Positions 44,244 through 57,073 of a stretch of DNA of 64,000 nt are shown here, one piece after another (positions within the stretch are counted from its first letter, which is position 1; every line of letters begins with the position of its first letter). Source of the stretch: Pleodorina starrii (taxonomy: Eukaryota; Chlorophyta; Chlorophyceae; Chlamydomonadales; Volvocaceae); assembly GCA_030267565.1 (NCBI GenBank), contig BRXU01000034.1, positions 265,501 to 329,500 on the forward strand, written 5' to 3'. The notes beneath the pieces were generated by a model, which had not been told where the DNA came from, did no database searches, and saw nothing but the letters and a program-made list of their open reading frames with translations. Made by a program: the position numbers and the translations under genes.

Positions 44244-47200
44244 GTTACAGTATCTGACCGGGCCCTGACGCTGGCCAGGGGCTGCTAACCCAGCCCCGAC
44301 GGAAAGACCGCCTAAGCACTCTCCCCCTTGCGGTGGGAGAAGGGCGTGTGTGTGTTCGGGTGTGTGTTTGTATGTATACATATGTGTGTGTGCAACCGCG
44401 ACGACACGACGGCGGACGGAACAAAGTCTAACGGCACCTCGCTGCCCGCGTGTGCATGCGCCAGCAGCGGAACAAGGTGCCCAGCAGTACCGACCGCACC
44501 AGATGACACGCCCGTACGGCATGCGTACCTCGATCGGATACCAACCGCTCATCACGGCTGCCGTATCAGCTCCACCGCCTGCCTGCTTTCCTGTCAGCTG
44601 CCTCCATATACACCCACACATCGACCCGCAACACCAATGTCTGATGGTTTGACTGACTTCCATAACCGCGATCACGTACATACACGCACAGGTACGGCTG
44701 GGGGATGGTGTGACGTTGAAGTTCTGGCACATGGTCCTCGACGGCGGCCGCGACGACAACCCGACCCGCGTCCCAGGTACGTGCTTCTTTGTAACTGCGC
44801 CGCAATTTCAGCCATACGGTTGTCGTACCAGGGCGGTCTCGGAGATATGTGCTATTGGGCAGCCTTCGGAGCGTCGCCAGCCACGCATTGTGTACGGCTG
44901 ACGGGTGTTTCATGGGAGTCTCCAGCCGCAATGGCGCTGGACGACGGGAGTCGGCTTTCGTTCGCTTTCGGAGGCAGCTTCGTGTTTACTCAGCCGGCTG
45001 CGTGTGTGCGGTCGCCAAAGCTGCATATTTCGTGTTTTCCCGCCAAAACCATATGCCGTACTTCTGTAATCGTATACCAAATCGCCCTCCCTTGCATGCA
45101 ATCTTTCCGTACATTCAGGGCTTGACATGCTGAGCCCCACGCTGGTTGGACAACGGTCGACGCTGTTCCTGGGAACGGCGGCCATGACCACGCGTGAGTT
45201 CGTGGTTGTACGGCGCTGCAACGTGCCGTACAACGCTCATGCAGCCGTACGTCAATTCGTCGTGCATGCATCACCAAGCTGGCGATGCCCGCAAGCAGCG
45301 CGGTGTTGCGACAACCATGCTACCGTATGTCTGTTTTGTCGCTTACGACGCAAGCAAGTGAGCTGCCTGAAACAAACCGAGCCCCCACGCACTCATACCG
45401 CACCCTACCGGGCTCGAGCTCCCATCGCAAATTAATAAGATGGCTGCGTGTCACAAATGCCACGACATGTATTGTCGCGGTGGGCCCTGAAGGGCAGACT
45501 GCCTACATACATACATCGCCGACGGTTCGTATAATAACAGAACATGAAGAACCCCACACCACCACACCACACCACACCACACCTACCGGCCCACACCGGC
45601 CGCTGTTTCCGTCCCGACCTGCCGTTGGAATTAATCTCCCGCAGAGGCTTGCTTTCCGGAGGCGTATCAGTGGAAGAACATGAAGGGGTTGGCGCGCCCG
45701 GCGGGTGTGCCCGGGGAGCAGCAGTACCTCCTTTCCGAACCGCAAGTACGTGTGCTTCCTTCCGTACCATGCAGCAGCACGTGCTTTCGTCACCGCTACA
45801 TCTCGCCAGCTAGCTAGCTAAAACCAAAACTAAACTAGAATCCAAAACCAAAACTATAATCCTCTTTCCTTGCTGCACCCGCCCTCACCCGCCCGCCATC
45901 CACACGCCCGACACCTCCGCTCCGGGCGACTCCTGACGTGCCGTACACCGCCAGGTCGGCTGCATCAATCGTACGGATGTGCCGTACATCCGGCGCTGCT
46001 GGGCCGACAAATCCATCATGGTCGATGTGGTGGCGGAGGGCGCGGACAACATCCGGGGCTTGACGGTGCCGAACAACATCCTGCTGATCGTCCGCAATTT
46101 CACGGCGTTCTGCCGTGTGCGTGCCTCTGAAGCTTGCATCGCGCAAGGTGAGGAGCCCCTCGTGTGTTATGTCAGGGCGGCAAGGTCAGCGTCGGCGTCA
46201 ACGTCGACGTCGACGTCGACGGCGGCGTCGACCGGCGGGAGCACCGGCGGCGGCGCCGCCGCCGCGTCAGCGGCAGATCAGCAGCTGACGACCTGGAGCG
46301 GCGCGGCGAGCACTGGTGGCAGCGGTGTGTCGTCGCCGTCGTCGTCGTCACGCAAGACGATCGTTGCCTTGTGCGTTTCGTTGGGTAAGTTGGTTGGTTG
46401 GTTGACGGTTAGAAGTTAGTTGGAGGGCGGTTAGAAGTTGGGGTGCAGTGGGCCTAGCCAGCATGGGCACGCTGTCGCAAATGAGCACTTCCGACACATT
46501 GGACGGTCTCCGGAGTCCGGATCGGAAGGGAATGGAAATCGCACTTGCCCAGCCCTAAAAACATTGTGCGTATGTGCCCAGCAGGTGGTGGTGGCTTCAT
46601 CGTGGCAACGGCCGCGGTGGTGGTGGTGGTGCTCCGGAACCGCCGCCGCCGCCGCGCCGCCTCCTCTTCGCTGCGACACGAGGCAGCGTCCGCTTCCTCT
46701 GCAACTCCACCCATCAATGAATCCGAATCTGAATTTGGAACTGCCTCTGGCGGCGCTCCCGCGGCCGCCGCCCCCATGGACTACACTGCCTGGAGCGACA
46801 CTGCGCGAAACGGGGGCGCCAAGGGCGCACTCGTGGATGCCGCCACCGGCGTGTCTTCGCCTTCCCCTGGTTGCCGGTGTGGAGGTGACAAGTGAGTGTC
46901 GTACTCTTTGACCTGCCTCGGCCGCCGTTCAAGTGCGTGGTGTCGTACTCCCTCTGCCGTGCCCCGATGGCCTTTACCTGCGCCACTCCCTTACGTACCC
47001 GCGATGGCGGCAGGTTTGGAGACGCCCTGGCTGCCTCCCTGGACCTGACGACGGCCGCGGCTGCTGTGGAGGAGGCGAGGGCCGACACGCTGAGTGGCTC
47101 CAGCAGCCGCTACAGGGACTGCACGGAGGAGGCAACCCTGCCGCGGAGTGAAGACGGTGAGATGCCGTGAAGCAACAAATTTACGCAGGGCTGTTTGAAA

Positions 47201-50200
47201 CGGGATAACGCCCCGGGATAACACAGATGGACCTGCGTAGATTGATAGTGCGTGCGAGTTGTGCATCGCGCGTGGGTGTGCATGTGCATGTCTTCGGGTG
47301 TTGCCGTGTACGACGATTTACCAGTTTCCAGGTAGGCCTTGTGCACCTACCTACCTAGCTATCTACCTACCTACCTACCTACCTACCTGGCTATCTACCT
47401 ACCTACCTACCTACCTGGCTATCTACCTACCTACCTACCTACCTGCCTACCTACCTAGCTATCTACCTACCTACCTGGCTATCTACCTACCTATCTAGCT
47501 AGCTATCTACCTACATACCTATCTAGCTAGCTATCTACCTACATACCTACCCACTGACCTAAGTAGCTAACTGCCTACCGACCCATCCACCTAACAAACA
47601 CCGCCCATGCATCCTGCTGCTCCTCCGCCCCTCAACGGACCACCCCTTGACCACCACCACCACCACCACTTGAACACCACCACCACTTGAACACCACCTG
47701 AACAAAATGCAGCGGAGCGATCATCCGGCACAACGGAGGACCTCAAGGCACCATACGTCAGTTGCGGCGGCGGCGGCCACAGTATCGGCAGAAGAGACAG
47801 CCGCTACGGCGGCGGCGGCGGTGGCGGCATTGACGCCCCGGTGACGCCGTACATGCCGCACCGACCGAGCCTCACCCTAGGGGTGGAGGTGCGGGGTGCG
47901 CCGACGGATGGCGTCCACCAGCACTTCCAAAATGTGGCCGGTGGGGCCGCCGCTTACCCGAGCAGTGGCGGTATCAGGGTGTATTCCGTAGACTCGACGA
48001 CCTCTCACACTCTCGTCGGCGGCAGCTGTGACGACGCCGCCGCTGCCGGCGCGCCCGCTGGCGGCGGGGGGGGTAGCAGCGGCGGCGGCGCCAGCGGCAG
48101 TGGTCGTCCGGAAGTGGTGGAGCTGCTGCCCGTAGTCCTGGGCAAGGGGGCGTTCGGCAGGGTGCACCAGGGGATGTATGGCGGGCAGCGAGTCGCGGTC
48201 AAGGTGATGGCAAGTCAACATTCGTGGGGGGGCGGGGCAAGCTGCATCCGGAGCTTCGCACAGGAGGTCCAGGTGAGGAGATGTGTGTGGGAGGAGGGAG
48301 GGGGAGGGGAGGGGAGGGGGGTTTCCATGTCTGTGCGTGTGTGGACATGTGCGTATGTGTTCTGTGTGTGTGCGCGCGTGTGTGTATGTGTTTGTGTCTC
48401 TGTGTGCATATGCGTGTATTATAATTTCATGTGCGCATGTGTGTAAGTGGTTTTGTGCGTGTGCTTGGCTGATATGTTTGCGTGTGTGCGTGTGCGCCCG
48501 CGAAGGCACGATCAGGAAGAGGACGAAGCCATTATCCGTACCGTGCCGTACCATGCAAACTTGATCGCACCCTTTGCCCTGACGGCATCACGCGCGTATC
48601 CTCTTCTTGATCTTGATCGGTATGCATGTGCGTGTGCGGGTCGCCATCTCGACGCCGATCGAGCGACGAAGAAGATGCCCGCCGCCGGCGCGTCCAACAC
48701 CCCCTGGCGGATCACTTCTTGCACACTGAAATACCGCCGGCAAGCAACCAACAGCAAGCTCCCCAACTCCCTAACACTTTCAGTGCAACCCTCGACTAAA
48801 AGTGCCGCCTCTTCAACGACCGCAGGTTCTGGGCCGCTGCCAGCACCCGAACATCGTACGGCTTCTTGCAGCGGCCATGGAGCCCCCGAATCTGTGTCTG
48901 GTGATGGAGCTGATGGAGACATCCCTGGAGCGTTTGCTGCATGCAGATCCCTCGCGGCCGCCGATACCCATGCACAAGGTACGACAAATGTACGACAAGG
49001 AGTGTGCCGTATGTGCACCGAGTGTGCGCGGTGGCGCCAGCGAGCGACGGCAAGCGATGAAGAGCCGAGGGCGGCGGGCCGTCTGGTTATCTCCTTCCCG
49101 CCCATCAAGCTTTGCCCTCGCTCCCTGGCTCCCTGGCTCATTCCCCGCCTAACTTGCACCGCCCTGGTCTTGTCTTATCTTGTCTTGTCTTGTCTTGCAC
49201 GCAGGTCTTGCACATCGGCATTGCCGTCGCAAGCGCTCTCGCCTACATGCACCCCACTATCGTACATCGAGACCTCAAGGTGCGTGAGGCGGCTCGGATA
49301 GATGAGTTTGCGTTTGCGGCGCGGTGAAGTGCAGGTCATGTTTGTCATGCAAGACTCCCATTGGCTCATTGGCTCATCACTCACATGCCGGCCACCGTGC
49401 CGTACTTGCCGTACCAGTTATAGTATGGTAATGCCGTCGTACCTAAGAGTTTAATGGCAGGCACCGCTTTTCTCCCCTTTCCCCCCCCCCAGCCTGCCAA
49501 CGTGCTGATCGACAACGCCGGGAGTGATCGCCCGACAGTCAAGATTTCGGTGCGCGTCTATTCGTGTTCATCCGTCGGCAGTTGTTGCTGCTGTAGTTGC
49601 CGCTGTCTTTGTTGCTGCTATTGTCACGTTTGCTGTTGTTGTTGAAGTGGGCTCCAGAACCCCCGAAGGAGGGTCAGCCAGAGGGTAGATCCGGTGGACC
49701 GCCAGACAAGTGTGCTTGATGCACCCGCCCCGGCCCCCGGCCCCCGCCCTGCCTCGAACACACACGAACACACACATACCGGTATACGAACTTCGCAACC
49801 GGCTTCACCGGCTGGCTGCCCACCCCACCCCCCCCCCCTCCGGCAATGTCACAGGACTTCGGGCTGGCGAGGCTTCGAGTCACGGTGGTCCCCACCGAGT
49901 CGCCCGAGGCCGGCACGGTGAGAGACAACTACCGGCACCTACCTATCTACGCACCTAACTACTACCTAAATACCTGAAAACTTACCGCTGCGGTTGCACA
50001 CTCCCATGCTAACTACCTACTCGTTTGCAGCCATTTTCACCTCCGAAACCGAAACGCACTGAGCGCGGCATTGCTGATGACGGCCCTCTACCAATCTCCC
50101 AGCAGTCTTCGCCTCGGCCTACCTCCACCGCTCGCGATGTATGCGTGGTTGTGACTCGCTTGGTGTGTGCACCTGCGTGATAACCCGAGCCCCACCTGCC

Positions 50201-50652
50201 CCCTCCGCGCACCCTTTCCCTTTGCCCCGCTAACACTGTGAACGGACCCTTACTGCTTGTAAACCCTACCTGCGCCCCTTGCGCCCTGCCTGCCATGATG
50301 CTGGCGCCGTACCGATGATGCCGTACTTCCCGTATGTGTACGTCAGCCCGCCTATATGGCTCCGGTGAGACGGACTTTTGTTTTGTTTTGTTTGCTGGTT
50401 TGTTTGATTTGCGGTTGTGCGGCACAGAAGGGAAGGGAAGGGGAGGGAAGGGAAGGGCTGATCGGTTTGCCACTCACGAATACTCCGGGTACTCCGCGCT
50501 ACTTTCGCCTTCGTGCTTGCTTTCTATCGCACTGCTGGCCTTGGCCTTGCTCGTGGCTCGCCTGAGTGAGTGAGTGGTTGCCGTCCTTTGTTCCATCTGC
50601 TCGCCGGCAGGAGTGCTTCGACGTGACAAACAATCTCATCACGCACCAAGCG
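43268..50652 (+). CDS. Receptor-like TKL protein kinase B, C-lobe missing (14 exons, 742 aa seen)
   Basis: Exons 43268-43621, 44692-44776, 45119-45193, 45645-45745, 45955-46147, 46585-46891, 47014-47156, 47713-48272, 48826-48978, 49205-49279, 49493-49549, 49855-49917, 50347-50364 and 50611-50652; phases agree throughout. Signal peptide MQRFIFMIFLLVWRIAFG, an ectodomain with a NAS glycosylation site and a paired-Cys segment, one span GFIVATAAVVVVVL (about 272-287) followed by RNRRRRR, then the kinase: LGKGAFGRV (562-570), VAVK lysine 583, LVMELMETSLERLL hinge, HRDLKPANVLI (678-688), DFGLARL (702-708) and PAYMAPE split over an 18-nt micro-exon. After ECFDVTNNLITHQA and a good donor (GTAAGT) I find no exon for subdomains IX-XI. 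The gene is therefore either truncated or continued far away. Architecture matches kinase A, but the catalytic loop is the ordinary HRD type. Confidence 0.75.
44057..44279 (+). repeat. (TG)n tracts with duplicated 37-bp unit
   Basis: Two TG tracts (about 44064-44107 and 44209-44241), each followed by the same 37-bp segment beginning TCGTTACAGTATCTGACC. In kinase B intron 1. Confidence 0.9.
47344..47545 (+). repeat. Degenerate (CTAC)n in kinase B intron 7
   Basis: Long run of CTAC with CTAG/CTAT variants. Confidence 0.9.
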
Positions 50653-53600
50653 GTAAGTACGGCACAGCACCCGCGCACATGTGCCGTACATTCCACCTGG
50701 CTTGCGCGGCTGCCGCACGTGCAGCCTCAACCACAGCAACCCCGTATCTTCTTTGATTTGTCCCTTCATGCATGTCGCGCTTAATAAATGGCAGGGATGT
50801 CGGCCCATGGGCACAACAGACATACCGGAGGACGATTTGACTGCTCGCCCGCCCTCTAGAAGCGTCCCATCTTATGACGCCGTACGTGAGTACACAATCA
50901 AAAGATGGGAGATGCTCCGCCCCGCACAGCGATCGATAATCGTTCTTCTTCCCAGGCTGGGTGCCTTTTTCTCCCTCCTCCCGAGGAAATGTTCATAAGA
51001 ACGTCAATCTACCTTTTGTGCAGCATAAGAAGTATTATACCACTCAAGAGCATGAGGTCCACCTACGCACTTTCTCGTTGCGTGCGTGCACATGTTTATT
51101 AGCTATCCTGTGCTCAATGCCGTCATACGTACGACATGTACGGCATTTTGAGGTGACACGAGGCTTCCGGTACATAGCTCGTGCGTCCGTAGTGCGCGGA
51201 GGGTGCGGCTTGACTTGGCTCGCCTGTTCCCGTGTGTATGTGCGCTCGCAACACGTTTCTTTTCGGGTTTTTAGCAGGGCCATCGGGCGTTTAAGGGCCT
51301 CCAATTTCCTCCCCCCTCTATCACAAATGTGCGATGCCGTGAGGCCCCCCCTCCAAAAGGCTGGAAATGGGACCTGCGTCACAGTTCGCCATGCATGGAT
51401 TGTTAATTGGGGGCGGGGTTTTGGGTTTCACGTGTCGCACGTCCATCTGACAGTTCTGCTGTGATTGTCACCCTCAAGGCGAACATATATCATCAATGTT
51501 GTCATGTCTCCCTCGGCCGAGGGACAGAGGCCGTTTTGATGTTAATTGTGGCAAACGTGCGCGGTGTTGCGGCGAATTGAACGCACGGCCGAATGGGGAG
51601 AACTGATGCACCTCGGCATCGTTCCGTGGTCCTGCGGCCCAGCCAGACTTGGGAAATTGCGGATGTAACGCACTTCGGCACCGACTGCTACATACCGAAG
51701 CCCCTGCACGAATCTAGGTGCCAACGCCTGATGGAAATCCCTGGCGCTTGACAGCCGACAGGCCCCCAGCCAGCTAGATAGCCCTGCGACAGTGGCCCAA
51801 CGCACGTCGGGGCACCCTACCGAGACGACAACACATACAGCTCCACAGCGCTCCAGTCCGACCCCATTACTTCCAGCCGCCGCCTGCAGAGCCAGCCACG
51901 GCGCTACCACAGCTAGAGCCGCCGAACGTGATCAGGAATTCACATTACACATATTGTACATATCGACGGTATAGGACGCGGATGCAGTCCGGCAGTTAAC
52001 GATTCATCCGTGTGTATCTGTGCATATTCCAGTATATACCGGTACTCATGCCGCGGCGGGGGAGGCGGGGGTCACACGAGCGTGCATTTAAAGGAGCACC
52101 GAGCACGGTGCGTACGGCCTTAACAAGTGGGATGCGGTCTTGGCTGGCTGGCGCGGTTACCGGCACACGCAATACAGGCGACCATAAGCGAACTGTTCCC
52201 CAATTTATTTTACCTCCGGGTGAAAAACGGAGTGTAAAGGGCTCAGTCAGAGGCGTTCACAAAGCCAAGGTGCCACAATTCGGATTGTGATTTGGGGCAG
52301 AAGCTGGCAGAAGGGGGATTGCCACGCGCGCGGCATGCCTGTCGCGGAAGCCATTTCCTTCCCGTATGTGACCTCCATTGCGCGGCTAAGAGGCACCGCA
52401 TGCTACTGCTGAGGTGTTGCGCATGCCGTGAGAAGGCGAGCCGAAATCCAATTTTGATTGGGGAATGAACAGACGATCGTACCGGCGCAGAAGAAACATA
52501 GATGCGAAGCGGCCACTTGCCGCTCCTGCATGAGGGGCTCTACATTTTCCGACTTACGGTATCCGTGTAAGGAACTCGTACCCGGTAGGGATACGAGTTC
52601 CTCTTACCTCCGCTTACCTCTTGTACTACAGAATTATGGGCAGCTCCAATCCTGTGAACGCGTTCGGCAGCGTTCGGTTTTTACCAATCTGATTTCCATT
52701 AACTAAAGGGTTGAACCCCAGTTGGCAATTGCGCGCGGCATCGTTTGCCCATAACGCTGATAATTTTGTTTGGAATCTGTTACCCTTGTGCTAAGAAGTT
52801 CAGCTGCATACGTGTGTAATCTTCTAGAATTAAGGGTAAGATAATCATTTCCAATACACCAAACTCGTGAAATCCTTTCTGGTCGTGATAGGTAAAAGGT
52901 GTTTCGTTGTGCTTGGTTGAAACATGCCCCTTCGGGGTATGCATCGTTTCACGCACTAAGCTCCTACTCTTGAGGTACAGTGGGTTTGCATATGCATCGG
53001 CCTGGCTTGAAGGTTTTCACGGCTGCGCGGGGTGACAGGGCCGGATCGCTTGCTAAGGGCATAATGGCATACATAGCAGTCTATTGGTGCATACTGCCAT
53101 CGCGGTATGTGTATCGTTACTTGCCTTTCGGTGCTTTAGGTTGGCGCCATAGGTGTCGATGGATTTGGATACGCGAGATTTCTGTTGGCTATCGTAATAC
53201 GGCAAAGACAACGTCGTTATCCTCATTCCGGCCAATTAAGCAATTGTTCCATAGTTTACAGCCTAAACGAGAGGACATTTTGTTCTTTCAAGCAAGGAGT
53301 CTGCAGGTTACGTACTTGTCTTTGTCTGCACGGTCCTTACAGCCAGCCGTCGATCAATCGCCGTTACTGTCATTAACATATCAGAGGTGCATATAAAGAA
53401 CGAAATCATGAAGACAGCAATTGAGAAGGAAAGTCCCGGGAATAAGAAGGTAAGCGGTCTATGATGTCGGTAGATCTGGCACTCGAGGCGGGCTAACCCA
53501 AAATGGAAGGCTTCAAATGCTTGTAAACTACCATTGTTGCAGCTGAGGGTCAACGATGTGTCTCTGAGGTATACGGTCTGCAGTGCCTCTCCGCTGCGGC

Positions 53601-53720
53601 CCGGGAGGTGCCATGCGGTGTCGGAAGTAAGGTGATTGGGCTTTCCCTTCAGGTTAGGACCAGACTGAACGTCTTGAACTTGTTGTACGTTGATTCGTGT
53701 GATTTTTAGATGCAGGGCTT
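50653..53720. other. Repeat-rich spacer after kinase B
   Basis: No kinase exon or other clear gene. It holds one copy of a dispersed repeat (51404-51897) and a perfect 10-bp stem hairpin at about 52571-52600 (GGAACTCGTA / TACGAGTTCC). It is AT-richer from about 52300. Confidence 0.4.
51404..51897 (+). repeat. Dispersed repeat, copy 1 (about 490 bp)
   Basis: Highly similar, same orientation, to 62826-63283. Shared block runs from GGGGGCGGGGTT to GCAGAGCCAGCC. No coding motif. Confidence 0.9.
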
Positions 53721-53723
53721 CCG

Positions 53724-53854
53724 ACGCGTGGCCACGTCGGTATCGTTCCCATCACAAGGCAGGAGCGGTTTCTGGCCGAGTTGGAGAAGGCTGCCGCCAA
53801 CGAGAACAAGACTTCGGCTGACGATGGACGGCAGGACGTGGACCCTAAACCCTA
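53724..53854 (+). CDS. Possible isolated 3' exon
   Basis: After an acceptor-like GATGCAG (about 53717-53723), the frame GGC CAC GTC... reads VGIVPITRQERFLAELEKAA and ends DPKP then TAA. Codon use is gene-like and the reading is helical and charged. No neighbouring exon was found to join, and it is not a known kinase segment. It could be the last exon of an unrecognised gene or of kinase B, or chance. The stop overlaps a telomere-like CCCTAAACCCTAA. Confidence 0.25.
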
Positions 53855-55053
53855 AGTATGTATTATTGTGGATCGAGGAGGCGCGTGGCCACTCGGAGGA
53901 CAGGATCTTTGCCCGACATCTCGACAGTGGGTAAGGCACCAGGTTTGTCCGTTGGAGCGCTGGTTTAATCCCCGTCATCGCTCCTTCACCCCCAACCACA
54001 ACCATTTTGCTCCCTGCCATACCTGCCTAGCAGCGCCCCACTCAAGCATAGTTATTACCCTTCTACGCCGTCGTTTCTTTTGCGTCATGCCTCGTTTCAT
54101 TCTGCCTCCATCCGTCCCGCCTCGCGCCCTCACCCCATCCTCAAGCACTGTTGTCTGTTGTCCCACCAAACCCCATGTCCCCACCACGCCCATTCGCACC
54201 CCTGCCACGCCACCCGTACCTCAGCTTGTGTCGCCTCGCCCCTATTGCCGCCCAGCCCCATGGACACGGCACCCGGTACCCAGCACCAGGCACCCATGTG
54301 GCGCCCACTCGACTCACCACACTCCCGTGCCCTTGTCGCGCCACTGTCACCCAACCCATGTCACCCAACCCATGTCGCGCCACTGTCACCACTTGTCGCC
54401 CCTTGTGCTGCTAATTGTTGTCCCGCCAAACCCCATGTCCCCACCCCCAGGCTCCGCCCCCACCCTGACCCTCCCTGACGGATCATGACATGCTATGCGC
54501 ATATCCATCACATGCAATAATGCCCCATAGGTCCCAACCATGCACTGCCACAACCCTGCCTGGCCTCACCGCACCATAAACCCGCTCCCATGTCTCCGGC
54601 CCTGCCCCGGGCTGCATGTGCAGCAGTGCAGGCGTGCAAACATTGACATCTTCACCCCCAGCACACGTGAGGCAGTGAAAGGCTGGGCCGTAAATTACTT
54701 CAACCAGGCCATGGATGATCACGACGTCAACCCGCAGCAGATGCCTCCATTCTGCCGACGAACCGCACCCCGGAACGCGCTAACACACCCAAAATCAGCA
54801 GTCTCAAGCTGCTCTGTACGGACGCGCGCGTGTGTACGTACGGCGCCTCGGCGCGCCTCCGTTGCCGACGGCCAGTGCAAGACCAAACCGATACACAACA
54901 CCAACCCGCGCCGCCGTGTCGCAACGCAGCAGGCGCACAGGCGCGCCCTCCCCCGTCCCGACGCCCCGAGTCCTCCACCATTTGAGTGTCAACCTTTTGA
55001 CCCCAGTCCAAGCGCCGGTCCGCACTGGTCCGGGACCTGCTGGACGCGGCGGG
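53855..55053. other. Spacer with a repeated gene fragment
   Basis: Low-complexity CCCCATGTC-rich DNA (about 54130-54480) with a repeated CCAAACCCCATGTCCCCACC (54168-54187 and about 54427-54446). At 54660-54760 the + strand reads EAVKGWAVNYFNQAMDDHD; part of this (about 35 bp from 54704) is identical to the edge of the inverted repeat near 62740-62775. I do not recognise the protein. Confidence 0.4.
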
Positions 55054-56095
55054 CTACGACGCCTCCATGAAGCTCCCCATGCAGTGCGCGCATATGTCGC
55101 CCGGCAGCTGCTCCGAGCGCGTGCACACGATGCGGTTGTCGCCGCTGTGCAGCGAGCGGTCACAGATGTCGCAGATGCCGCCGCGGTAGCGCGAAGAGAT
55201 CCAGCCACGGTGGAAGCAGTTCATTGTGGAGCCCTCCAGAGCCTGAAGGCCGCGGCGGGCGGGGGACGGGCAAACAGTGGGGCAGGGGTGAGGGGGCGTG
55301 CGCGGCAGGGCGCGTTGTTCATTGTCCGGGCCGATGGGCCGCTGCAAGGAAAATACACAAGCAGTGGCTGGGGCCAGGAAGCAGCGGCACGAATTTGAAC
55401 AGCACCGGTACGCACCGCCACACTGCCGTACAGCGAACTAGGACAGCCCGAGATAGGTACCATACCTTCAATGCCGCCCCGAGCACGCCTCAAGGACGTC
55501 CAATAGAGATGTTTTCTGAGGCACGCGCCCACCCGTCCGGGTTGCAAAATCCCCGCAATGGTGCATTCGCACACTGCCGTACGTACGAGCCAATCAGCTA
55601 CTAACTAGATAGGCAGGGCAGCGCGTTCCGAACCACTTGACTCACCCACTCCCAGCAGTCTTTGTGCGCCCAGCGGTCGCGGTATCGGCGCGCATAGACG
55701 TGGCCGCCGTAGATGTAGCCGTCGCACCGCATGCAGGACAGCGGCTGCGCTGCGCGTGGCAAGCGGCGGAAAGTGAACTTGAAGGGCAGCCCGTCCTCCA
55801 CGTGATGCGGCGCATCGCCCGCCCTTCCACGGCCACGGTCGCCCGCGCCGCGGTTGTCATCGTCCGAGCCGTGTTCGTCGTCGGGGTCCGTTGCGTTGGA
55901 CTCGCAGTCGTCGTCTTCGTAGTTGCCCGCGCGCCGGTTGCCATGATCCGACTCCGGGTCCGAGTCATTGCCGCCGTCGCCGTTGTCGGTTTGCTCCCAG
56001 TCTTCGTCGTAGCTATCATCACCTCCATTGTTCGAACCCCTGTGGAATGAGCTTTCAGACGGCGAGTTGCGCCCCCGGTAGCCCCATGACGACAT
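55054..56095 (-). CDS. Small acidic protein with two zinc-binding motifs (two exons, 212 aa)
   Basis: Exons 56095-55646 and 55242-55054, phase 0. The first half is very acidic (Asp/Asn/Glu-rich, e.g. DDSYDEDWEQTDNGDGG). It ends in C121-x2-C124-x19-H144-x2-C147 (SCMRCDGY...WAHKDCW), a LIM- or PARP-like zinc half-site. Exon 2 adds C174-x2-C177 ... C190 ... C201-x2-C204 (GICDICDRS and DICAHC). Such paired knuckles usually bind protein or nucleic acid, but I cannot name the family. The frame stays open upstream to 56248; I preferred the ATG at 56095 because the extra stretch resembles a leader, yet a hydrophobic extended N-terminus is possible. The intron is 403 nt and has a pyrimidine-rich acceptor. 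Confidence 0.7.
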
Positions 56096-56575
56096 TCTTC
56101 GACGGCAAAGCGAGGTCAAGACGTCAAGGTTTGGTAAAAATGTAGATTGCGCTGAAATGCTACATATACCAGATAAAGAAGGAAAAGGTAAAATGTGGCA
56201 AAGTACTCTCCCAGCTGGAAGCCCGTACGTCTCAAACGCTTTTTCCAAAGACTGAATCGCCTTCTAGCTAGCAAGCTGAATAGAATTATCTTACGCGGTT
56301 ATTAGGAGAATATCTGAGTCTGGACATCGAAGGGAACGGTGGGGTTTCCCTTGCACTAGCCTGTATAGGACCGGAGCTCTGAAGGGACGTACGGTACGCA
56401 GCAGTACGCTGCAACGTCCTAACGACGGGCTCCACAGGGGTAAATTGCGGGAATTGTAGGGTGCTGTATCTCCAGGAATTTTACTGCTGTAGGGTGTAGG
56501 ACAACGCAGTAGTCGCGGCCGTAAGGCCGTGACTTTTTTTTAAGAAAATTTCAGAAATTGAATTCCTGAAAACGC
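56096..56575. other. Spacer before composite element B
   Basis: Upstream region of the zinc-motif gene; otherwise nothing recognisable. Confidence 0.4.
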
Positions 56576-57073
56576 GTTTTTGGGCGGGGCCCCAGCGCGA
56601 AGCGCCCAGAGGCCCCCGCCCTCTAGGATTGCCCATGTAGCCGTAGCGCCTCTAGCGTAGCTAGAGAAGCGGAGGCCTTACCCCACAAGAATGGTGTGTG
56701 TCCAGTGTAATTTGGATTTTCCGGCATTTCGCTTTTCGTTTCGGCATTTCTGATAGCATATTGCACCCTGTATTTCTGATATGCGTGCGTTCATGTGTTC
56801 ATTCAAGTTGAAGTTTGAAATAGTAACAGCTCATCGCGGCCAAAGTCGCATCATCGTCTCCGCGCGTGGAAATCATCGCAATCGCTGTCAAAATTTATAT
56901 AGTGGAATTGTGACATGACGGCGCGATGTGAATCGTATTGCTATCGTGAAGTAGAATTGCTCGGCTCCGAAACCCCGACGCGTAAAGTGCGTAAATCTTT
57001 TTTGCGTCGCGGGATGTGCTGCTCGCATATAGATATATCATACAAATCATTCATGTGCGATATCATACCGTAA

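Noticed and set aside
53920..53990. tRNA-like string (GTGGGTAAGGCACCAGG ... GGTTTAATCC)
   Set aside because: Box-like matches exist, but I could not fold a cloverleaf with paired acceptor and anticodon stems.
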